64,000 bases of DNA, taken from Candidatus Kuenenia stuttgartensis. GTDB taxonomy: Bacteria; Planctomycetota; UBA11346. Below, piece by piece: positions 41,832 to 47,841 of the stretch. The position numbers were made by a program, and so were the translations under genes. Each line of letters opens with the position of its first letter. The first letter of the stretch is position 1. The stretch lies in the NCBI GenBank assembly GCA_945876185.1, contig CAMCMZ010000005.1, positions 1-64,000 of the forward strand. Direction: 5' to 3'. The notes under the pieces are model-generated. The model saw only the letters and a list, made by a program, of their open reading frames with translations. It was not told the origin of the DNA and did not search any database.

Positions 41832-42179
41832 ATGTCCGATATCCGCTGGATTCCCGCGATATTAGCAGCCATTTCCTGGGGATTCGCTCTTAACTTGATC
41901 ATGTTCAGTTCTGTGGCCATCAAGGAAGGATGGCGAGTTCCTAGCATTGCGCATATGAGTTCACCGAAAATATTGGGAAGAATTGGCCTCGCGGTTGCCC
42001 TTGCTCTCTGCGCGTGGGCGGCTGGATGGTGGTCACTATTGATTGCCCCGGTGGTGGGGTTTTCCGTTGGGGCGTTTTCAACGTCCATTTTGAAAGAATC
42101 TGCCTTTTTCCTAAGCTTTTTCCTTGGAGTTATTTTTGCGATTGCATCTGCTTGCGTGATCGCGTTTACCTCGTGGTAA
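41832..42179 (+). CDS. Small integral membrane protein (candidate cargo)
   Basis: 115 residues with about four hydrophobic segments (PAILAAISWGFALNLIMF, IGLAVALALCAWAAGWWSLLIAPVVGFSVG, FFLSFFLGVIFAIASACVIAF). A strong ribosome site AAGGAGAG precedes the ATG. The gene is A+T-richer than its surroundings, like the one at 36914, and sits at the far end of the element, the usual place for cargo. No family recognised. It could be an accessory membrane effector or superinfection-exclusion factor; this is speculation. Confidence 0.65.
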   Translation: MSDIRWIPAILAAISWGFALNLIMFSSVAIKEGWRVPSIAHMSSPKILGRIGLAVALALCAWAAGWWSLLIAPVVGFSVGAFSTSILKESAFFLSFFLGVIFAIASACVIAFTSW

Positions 42180-42273
42180 ACTCGATTTGCTGAGGTCGGG
42201 CAACAGCCAACCGTGTCAGGGTGGGAGGATCACCATGGTGCCCAGGAGGCCCACAAGGGGCGACCTACCGCCG

Positions 42274-42299
42274 CCGGTAGGATATGGGTAGGATGGCGA
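42274..42299. repeat. Right-end copy of the GGTAGGAT segment (candidate arm site)
   Basis: An exact 26-base repeat of 35429-35454, containing CCGGTAGGAT and GGGTAGGAT, located 58 bases inside attR. An inverted CCTACCG lies just before it. With the left cluster it brackets the element. The remainder of 42180-42330 has no gene. Confidence 0.6.
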
Positions 42300-42330
42300 A
42301 AACCGCGCAAAGGGTCCGCTGGGGATAATT

Positions 42331-42360
42331 AAAAAACCCTAGCGTTTACACTAGGGTTTT
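42331..42360 (-). terminator. Intrinsic terminator now serving tRNA-Arg (element-supplied)
   Basis: Minus strand AAAACCCTAG (42360-42351), loop TGTAAACG, CTAGGGTTTT, then further T residues. It directly follows the tRNA 3' end but lies inside the integrated element, so the element appears to replace the terminator it displaced. Confidence 0.85.
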
Positions 42361-42409
42361 AGCGCGCTGGGCAGGACTTGAACCTGCAACATCCAGATCC
42401 GAAGTCTGG
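42358..42409. repeat. attR: 52-bp direct repeat overlapping the tRNA-Arg 3' part
   Basis: Identical to 35254-35305. Here the repeat is part of the intact tRNA gene, so the element reconstitutes the 3' half of the tRNA upon integration. Confidence 0.92.
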
Positions 42410-42436
42410 CGCTCTATCCAGTTGAGCTACCAGCGC
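42363..42436 (-). tRNA. tRNA-Arg (anticodon TCG)
   Basis: A 74-nt cloverleaf. Acceptor GCGCTGG/CCAGCGC with discriminator G, D stem GCTC/GAGC, anticodon stem CCAGA/TCTGG with loop CTTCGGA (anticodon TCG), and T stem GCAGG/CCTGC with loop TTCAAGT. No encoded CCA. It decodes CGN codons (CGA in particular). It is the integration target of the adjacent element. Confidence 0.95.
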
Positions 42437-42595
42437 ACGTGAGCGGTCGACTGCGGGATCGTGGCGACGACTGGGCCGTGCGCCAGCGATGGGCGCTTCC
42501 GCCGGCTGGCAGGGGCACCTTGGCACTTAGGCCGACGAAGCGTCTTGTCATGCGCGGGGGATCCGGCAGCATTCGCCGTCCACGCGATGGATCCC

Positions 42596-43879
42596 ATGCC
42601 GCAATCACTCACCGTCTCTCGTCTTGCCCAGCTCTGTGGCATCCCGGTCGCGACCCTGCGCATCTGGGAACAGCGTTACGGCTGGCCCAACCCGGAACGC
42701 ATGGCCAACGGCTACCGCTGCTATTCCGAGGACGTCGTACGCGACCTGCAAGAGGCCGCACGCCGGGTCGCCAATGGTCAGCGTCCGCTCGACTTCATCG
42801 CCGACGGCCGGCCGATCTGGACCCTCAACCCGGTCGCGCCGCGCCGGATCCCGGTTTCGGAAGAGATCTTCCAGAGCGTGCCGCAGCCGACCTCGGCTGA
42901 GGCCCTGCGCCTGCGCGAACGGCTGGAAGAGGCACTGCGCCACGACGACGAAGGCACCCTTGCCGCGATCCAGGCCGAGGCCGACCGCCTGCGGCCGTCC
43001 GAACGCGGGCCGGCGGTGTACGACGTGCTGCGCGCGATAGGTCGCCCGGTCCCTGATCCGAGCGCGCGCAAGGCGGTGCCGGTGTTTGCCGCTATCGAGG
43101 CCCGCATCGCCGATCCTGAGGAACAGGCTGATCTGAGCGGCTGGGATGAACCCGCGCCGATCGATCCAGCCACCGACTCAGTGTCCGACCCGTCCGCCGA
43201 TCCCGCGACCGACCTGTCCGTCGCCGAAGGAACCGCAATGTCCTCAGATGCCGACCCGATCCCCGAACCGGATGCATCGGCAGCGGATCCCGGATCAGCC
43301 GTCGCGAGCGAGCCGGCTGCGGCGGTGGTGACCGACCAGGACGGCGCGCAGGTGGTGCCACCGACCCACGACCCCGTCGCCGCTCAGTCAGAGCCGCAAG
43401 CGGAAACCCCGGTCAGTTCCGACCAGGCCATCAGCCCGGCCATCAGCCCGTCTGAGCTGCCCGCGGCCCTGCGCGCCGCGATCGCTGCGCGCCGCTTGGA
43501 TCTCGCCACGGCGGCGGGGCAGATCGGCGTGCCGCTGCCCAGCCTGCGCCGCACCATCGACGGGTTGAGCCGGCCCAACGCCCGCACCATTCCGGCCTAC
43601 ACCGCCTGGCTGGGTGGGGCCGCCATCTCAACTGACCGCTCCACCCCGACTGCAACCGCCGGAAACCCCATGCCCGCCACGACCAAACGCCAGGTGTCCG
43701 CCTCAGGCCTCGGTACCCGGGAGGCGCTGGACCTCATCAGCCAGGCGCTGGACCAGCAGGCCGACAGCGATCCCGCGCTTGAGGCCCTCGCCGCCGACGA
43801 GATCGCCGGCCGCCTCCATCTCGCCCCGCCCGAGGTGCGCAAGGTGGTCGAGGCCGTGCTCGACGCGATGGACGCCTGA
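42596..43879 (+). CDS. MerR-type regulator with long acidic linker and extra HTH-like C-terminus
   Basis: 427 residues. The N-terminal 70 are a MerR DNA-binding domain (LTVSRLAQLCGIPVATLRIWEQRYGWPNPERMANGYRCYSEDVVRDLQ), of the subgroup with IWE-RYG seen in CarA/LitR-like light- or B12-responsive regulators. No B12-binding 'ExxHxxG' motif is present. Residues about 165-300 are an acidic Ala/Pro/Asp-rich linker. The C-terminus has an HTH-like helix set (RRLDLATAAGQIGVPLPSLRRTIDGLS) and a final helical module (AADEIAGRLHLAPPEVRKVVEAVLDAM). It begins the cluster with the NifU-like gene 78 bases downstream. ATG at 42587 is an alternative start. Confidence 0.75.
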   Translation: MPQSLTVSRLAQLCGIPVATLRIWEQRYGWPNPERMANGYRCYSEDVVRDLQEAARRVANGQRPLDFIADGRPIWTLNPVAPRRIPVSEEIFQSVPQPTSAEALRLRERLEEALRHDDEGTLAAIQAEADRLRPSERGPAVYDVLRAIGRPVPDPSARKAVPVFAAIEARIADPEEQADLSGWDEPAPIDPATDSVSDPSADPATDLSVAEGTAMSSDADPIPEPDASAADPGSAVASEPAAAVVTDQDGAQVVPPTHDPVAAQSEPQAETPVSSDQAISPAISPSELPAALRAAIAARRLDLATAAGQIGVPLPSLRRTIDGLSRPNARTIPAYTAWLGGAAISTDRSTPTATAGNPMPATTKRQVSASGLGTREALDLISQALDQQADSDPALEALAADEIAGRLHLAPPEVRKVVEAVLDAMDA

Positions 43880-43957
43880 ACTCTCGCCTTAACCGGCCTG
43901 ACTGAGGTATCCCGCGATGGTCTTGCCTCGCCCGCACCCGGACGAGGCTCAACCCGC

Positions 43958-44821
43958 ATGACCCCCGCTGAACGCCTCGACGACCACAAGCGCAAGCCGC
44001 GCCACCTCGGCAAGCTGCTCAACGCCTCGGCGGTGGGCGATGTCGGTTCGATCGTGGTCGGTGATGCGCTGCGGTTCTACCTCAAGATCCAGCGCGACGA
44101 CGCCGGCACCGAACGCGTGGAATCCGCGCGCTTCCAGGTCTTCAACGCCAACGACCACCTCGCCGCTGCCTCGGCCCTGTGCGAGCTGCTGCCGGGCAAG
44201 TCCCTCGCCGAAGCAAAAGCGCTCGGCATCGCCGACCTCTGCGCGTACCTCGACGATCTCGACCCGACCCTCTTGCCGGCGCAGCCGTGGGCGCTGACCG
44301 GTCTGGCCAGTGCCATCGCCGCCTGGGAACGAAGCGAATTGCCGTCGGACCACGACCTCGATGCGCTGCTGTGTCGCTGCCATGGCATCGCCGAATCGAC
44401 CGTGCGCGAGTCGATCCGGGTCATGGACCTGCACGAGACCGACCAGGTGGTCGCCGCCACCGGCGCCGGCAGCGGTTGCGGCACTTGCCGCGCCGACATC
44501 CCGCGCCTGATCGCCGCCGCGCACGAACGCGCCCCGGCAGCCGCCGCCGCCTCCACGACGGGGCCGGGCAAGGTGAACGGCCGCATCCCGCTCCTGCGCC
44601 GGATCACCGACGTCGTGAACACCCGCATCGCCAGCGAAGTTCAGCAGACCGGCGGCACGATCGAACTGTGGGACTTCGACGGCAAACTGGTTAGCGTGCG
44701 TCTGGGCGGCACCCTCAGCGCCGACGAATCCGCTCGCCGCGCCTGCCTCGCCAATCTGGAAGCCGTGCTCAAACAAGAAATCGATCCCGGGCTGGGCGTG
44801 GCTGAGGCTACGCCCGCCTGA
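43958..44821 (+). CDS. NifU-like three-domain protein lacking IscU and Nfu cysteines
   Basis: A 287-residue protein with the domain order of NifU. Residues 1-125 align with IscU (KPRHLGKL, VVGDALRFYLKI, ARFQVF, LPGKSLAEA). About 126-175 is a BFD-like [2Fe-2S] domain (LLCRCHGIAESTVRESI, GSGCGTCRADIPRLI) with all four cysteines. About 195-275 is an Nfu-type C-domain (LRRITDVVNTRIASEVQQTGGTIELWDFDGKLVSVRLGG). The three IscU scaffold cysteines are replaced (ACGD becomes VVGD; the others by Ala and Trp), and the Nfu CxxC is absent. Cluster assembly on the scaffold therefore seems impossible; a redox or binding role through the central cluster is possible. Confidence 0.8.
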   Translation: MTPAERLDDHKRKPRHLGKLLNASAVGDVGSIVVGDALRFYLKIQRDDAGTERVESARFQVFNANDHLAAASALCELLPGKSLAEAKALGIADLCAYLDDLDPTLLPAQPWALTGLASAIAAWERSELPSDHDLDALLCRCHGIAESTVRESIRVMDLHETDQVVAATGAGSGCGTCRADIPRLIAAAHERAPAAAAASTTGPGKVNGRIPLLRRITDVVNTRIASEVQQTGGTIELWDFDGKLVSVRLGGTLSADESARRACLANLEAVLKQEIDPGLGVAEATPA

Positions 44822-45947
44822 GAACATTGACCAGGCAGCGCAGGCTGCCGCCATGATTGAAGGCGCCATCGCAATCGGCTTTGATCACCCGGAATCCTAG
44901 CTTTTCCCAGACCGCCATCGCGGCCATCTCAAGATCCTTGGGGGCATGCGGAAACGACGGCATGAAGAAGGTCGAGGTGCCGTCGCGCACGTCGATCATC
45001 CCGTTGACCCAGGCCAGGAAGGCCCGGCCATCGCGCCCGGGGACGAGGGGGATCCGGGTCACCGCATAGCCGGCGTTGGCGCACGCGCGTGCCACCGCGT
45101 CGAAGCGGGCCTGGGTCGCAGCGGTGAAGTCATCGCCGCACGGGACGAGATCGGGAGCGTGGACGCGGTCGCCAAGGATCTTCACCGCCAGGGAAGGATC
45201 GCCGACCACCACCCGGCCCCGCCCTGCCACCATCATGACCATGCAGGCATGGTGATCGGGGCCGTCGGTCAGCCAGACCACCTGCCGCCGCAGAAGCGCA
45301 CCCAGCCGGTCACCAACCTCCGCCGGGGTCGCTCCCATTTTCCCAAGGTTTCGTTTCAGCATGCGTTCGGTGACAAAGGCGGTGCGTTCGTCGGCGACCA
45401 CATCGCCGCCATCGAATTGCCAGCCGCGTTTTCCGCCTGCGATGCCCGGGATGCGGCGGGCGAGCTCGATGCCTGCCAAACCATCACCGGCCCGACCCGG
45501 CCAGGCCGCAGCGGCATCCTCCTGCTCGGGCAGGACCAGCGCGACCGCGCCAGCGGGATCGCTCAGGGCCAGCCAACGATCGCGCGACCAGCAGGTCAGG
45601 GGATGCCCGAGCGGGTGCGCCACCAGGGTCGGCGCGACCGGGCCCAGGTGTCGGCGCAATTCGTCGAAGGCAGCTACATCGGGACAGGCGACGTGGACGG
45701 TCACCGAGGCCGGCAGGGCGCGGAAGAGATCCCGCCAGGCGGGCACCGCCACCGAGATCGCCTCCGGCGTCCAATGCACGACCAGTTCCTGCAGCGCGCC
45801 ATCACGGTCGGAGAGCAGGCTTTCCCGACTCTCCCGCGACCCGGGCTGCGGTCGCCAGGTCGCAGCGAGCAGCAGAATCACTCCGAAGCCCAGGATCCAT
45901 CCGGTTGTCCGCAGCAGCGGATGCTGGAGGCCACCTCCTCTTTTCAT
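44808..45947 (-). CDS. Guanidine-modifying (agmatine/peptidylarginine deiminase-like) membrane-anchored protein
   Basis: 379 residues. One N-terminal membrane helix (TGWILGFGVILLLAATW) is followed by a domain with features of the amidinotransferase/deiminase fold. These include CWSRDRWLALSD, GWQFDGGDVVADERTAFVTERML (a GGD metal/guanidinium-binding pattern), and a C-terminal CDGAFNHGGSLRCLVNVL with the His/Gly-Gly/Cys arrangement of the catalytic loop. The family hydrolyses arginine or agmatine guanidino groups. Substrate and periplasmic orientation are inferred. It overlaps the upstream exported-protein gene by four bases. Confidence 0.65.
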   Translation of the reverse strand: MKRGGGLQHPLLRTTGWILGFGVILLLAATWRPQPGSRESRESLLSDRDGALQELVVHWTPEAISVAVPAWRDLFRALPASVTVHVACPDVAAFDELRRHLGPVAPTLVAHPLGHPLTCWSRDRWLALSDPAGAVALVLPEQEDAAAAWPGRAGDGLAGIELARRIPGIAGGKRGWQFDGGDVVADERTAFVTERMLKRNLGKMGATPAEVGDRLGALLRRQVVWLTDGPDHHACMVMMVAGRGRVVVGDPSLAVKILGDRVHAPDLVPCGDDFTAATQARFDAVARACANAGYAVTRIPLVPGRDGRAFLAWVNGMIDVRDGTSTFFMPSFPHAPKDLEMAAMAVWEKLGFRVIKADCDGAFNHGGSLRCLVNVLRRA

Positions 45948-46645
45948 TGCGGACCAACTGGGAGGGGAATACCCCAGGCTGGTTTCCAGGCCACCAGCAG
46001 CGAAGCCTCAGACGACGTTTGGGCCTGGGGCGGAATGGCCAGGGCATCCTGGAGACCAAGCCGGCCCGGGGTGCTGACCGTGGCTGCGAACGGTTCGTTC
46101 AGGGTGATGGTTTTCAGCAGTGTTCCGGATGGGACGATCAGTTCCGCCGCAGGTGCAGTCTGGCGCAGCCGAGCCGCCTGCTTGGCCTGCACCCGGATGG
46201 TTCCGGTCCGTGGGATATCCGCAGCCAAGGCGAGTGTCACCGTGCCGGATGAACGTGGGGCGATGACCAGATCGCCGCTCGCCACGGAACGGACGGTAGG
46301 GAGGCTCATGACCCGCGACATCGCACTGCGCGGTTCGCTGACGAAGATCGTCGCATCCAGCTTCAGGGTCTTCGTCAGGGCATCGGGATTGGATCCCTCG
46401 ACGATGATGAGCGCCGGGCTCAACAGATTGGCGGCCTGATAGCGGCAATGGAGCGTACAGCCCTCGACCTGCACCCCCGTATCAGCGATCGCACTGGCGG
46501 TGACGGCACGGACGAGCGCCGCCTCCGGCGCCAGCAGGCAAGCAGGCGCGAGCATGCCGGCAGCGAGGGCTCCGGCGAGAAGGCTCCCGGCGAAGGCGCG
46601 CAAGCCGTGGGTGAGGGGAAGCCTAGTGTCGTTATGGGTGGGCAT
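45944..46645 (-). CDS. Exported protein of unknown function
   Basis: 233 residues with a signal-like N-terminus (RAFAGSLLAGALAAGMLAPACLLAP) and a beta-rich body (ALIIVEGSNPDALTKTLKLDATIFVSEP, SSGTVTLALAADIPRTGTIRVQAK). No family recognised. The stop overlaps the start of the deiminase-like gene (ATGA), so the two are translationally coupled and probably act together in the envelope. Confidence 0.6.
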   Translation of the reverse strand: MPTHNDTRLPLTHGLRAFAGSLLAGALAAGMLAPACLLAPEAALVRAVTASAIADTGVQVEGCTLHCRYQAANLLSPALIIVEGSNPDALTKTLKLDATIFVSEPRSAMSRVMSLPTVRSVASGDLVIAPRSSGTVTLALAADIPRTGTIRVQAKQAARLRQTAPAAELIVPSGTLLKTITLNEPFAATVSTPGRLGLQDALAIPPQAQTSSEASLLVAWKPAWGIPLPVGPQ

Positions 46646-46740
46646 GATGGACTCCTGGGCGGAATCTATCGCTCAACCAGCGCCAGTGTGTAACGCCTGG
46701 GTAACAAACAGCCCCACCTTGCGAGCAATCCGCATGTACG

Positions 46741-46770
46741 TGCAAGGACGTGCAAGGACGCGCAAGGACG
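46741..46770. repeat. Tandem 10-bp repeat (TGCAAGGACG)
   Basis: Two exact copies of TGCAAGGACG followed by CGCAAGGACG; a related CGCAAGGACA lies at about 46834. It is between the exported-protein gene start and the family 2 element. No function evident. The surrounding 46646-46786 contains no gene. Confidence 0.6.
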
Positions 46771-46786
46771 CGCCGCCAGAACCCAA

Positions 46787-46926
46787 GGGGGCGAGCGCAG
46801 CAAGCCCCCGCCCTCCGGGCAACCAGTCCGCACACGCAAGGACACGGTGAAAAGCCCTTCCGGGCAACGGCCGGGTCCAGGGCCTTAGCCCTGGCAGGGC
46901 GTGGCGGGACGGAGTCCCGCGGCTAA
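46787..46926 (-). repeat. Family 2 repeat, copy d, running into the pdxA 3' end
   Basis: On the minus strand: GCGGGACTCCGTCCCGC, a GCCAGGGCTAAGGCCCTGG-type hairpin, GGACCCGG, GTTGCCCGGAAGGGC, and a GGTTGCCCGGAGGGCGGG block. The first hairpin is CGGGAC/GTCCCG where other copies have CGGGGC/GCCCCG, a compensated change. Unlike the other copies it overlaps coding sequence: the pdxA frame reads into it and stops at a TAA in the second hairpin's loop. Confidence 0.75.
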
Positions 46927-47841
46927 AAGCACCGCATGGATCAGGCTGCGGTGATCCGCCTTCCCCTTCCACGCGATATCGAAAGCGGTGCCGTGGTCGA
47001 CCGAGGTGCGCACGATGGGCAGTCCGAGCGTCACGTTGACGCCCTCGTCGAAGGCCAGGGCCTTGAACGGGATCAGGGCCTGGTCGTGGTACATGCAGAC
47101 GAAGCCGTCGAAGCGCTTGCGGTTGGCCGGGGTGAAGGCGGTGTCGGGCGGCAGGGGGCCTTCGGTGTCGATGCCGAGGTTGAGCAGTTCCGCGATCGCG
47201 GGGATGATGGCGCGTTCTTCATCGCCGAAGAGGCCGCTCTCGCCGGCGTGCGGGTTGAAGCCGAGCACGGCCAGACGCGGGGGCCGGCCGTGCAGGCGGC
47301 GCAGCGCGTCGGCGAACAGGCGCGTGCGCGCGACGATGCGCTCCGGCACCAGGTCGGCAGCGACCGAAGCGAGAGCCTGATGGCAGGTGACGAGCAGCAC
47401 GGACAGCGCCGGGCTGTGCAGCATCATGACCTCGCCCGCGACGCCGCAGCGTGCGGCCAGCCATTCGGTGTGGCCCGGAAAAGGCACGCCGGCGGCGTGG
47501 ATGGCGAGCTTGTTGATCGGCCCGGTCACCATCGCGGCGTAGCGGCCGGTGCGGCAGCCGGCGATGGCGTCTTCGATGCAGGCGGCGGCGGCCAGGCCGC
47601 AGGCGGCGGCGACCTTGCCGGGGATGACGGCAGCAGCATCGAAACCCGGCATCGCCGGTTCGATGAGGTCAGGTGGCACCGGCGCGCTGATACGTGCGCC
47701 GACGCGCTCCAGCAGCGCCCGGTTGCCGATCAGGCGTACCGGCAGGTGGGCGAGCGCCGGCCAGGCGCGCAGGGCGACCTCCGGCCCGATGCCGGCGGGG
47801 TCGCCCATGGTGACGACGATCGGCTGGACGGGATCAGTCAC
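46885..47841 (-). CDS. pdxA: 4-hydroxythreonine-4-phosphate dehydrogenase
   Basis: A 318-residue PdxA of the DXP-dependent pyridoxal phosphate pathway. It oxidises 4-phosphohydroxy-threonine with NAD(P), using a divalent metal. Signatures: TMGDPAGIGPEV at the start, MVTGPINKLAIHAAGVPFPGHTEWLA, LGFNPHAGESGLFGDEE, CMYHDQALIPFKALAFDEGVNVTLGLPIVRTSVDHGTAFDIAWKG. The last ~11 residues (AGLRPATPCQG) come from the family 2 repeat. The start overlaps the kinase gene's end by eight bases, so it is probably the last gene of the PQQ-protein/kinase operon. Confidence 0.93.
   Translation of the reverse strand: MTDPVQPIVVTMGDPAGIGPEVALRAWPALAHLPVRLIGNRALLERVGARISAPVPPDLIEPAMPGFDAAAVIPGKVAAACGLAAAACIEDAIAGCRTGRYAAMVTGPINKLAIHAAGVPFPGHTEWLAARCGVAGEVMMLHSPALSVLLVTCHQALASVAADLVPERIVARTRLFADALRRLHGRPPRLAVLGFNPHAGESGLFGDEERAIIPAIAELLNLGIDTEGPLPPDTAFTPANRKRFDGFVCMYHDQALIPFKALAFDEGVNVTLGLPIVRTSVDHGTAFDIAWKGKADHRSLIHAVLLAAGLRPATPCQG

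Larger units (their letters stand above)
35306..42409. mobile_element. 7.1-kb integrative element in tRNA-Arg (satellite-like island)
   Basis: Bounded by 52-bp tRNA-derived direct repeats. In order it contains: integrase, unknown gene, AlpA-like regulator, small unknown gene, VirE_N/D5 primase-helicase, AGGQAV-type and HGGxSTGP-type island proteins, and a small membrane protein. All genes are on the plus strand, several overlapping by four bases. There are no capsid, tail or terminase-large genes, and no conjugation genes. The layout is that of P4-like satellites and minimal integrative islands. Several products are types common in proteobacterial islands, suggesting transfer; that is inference. 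Confidence 0.88.

Noticed and set aside
35306-42409. Complete prophage
   Set aside because: There are no capsid, portal, terminase-large, tail or lysis genes; the content fits a satellite or minimal island.
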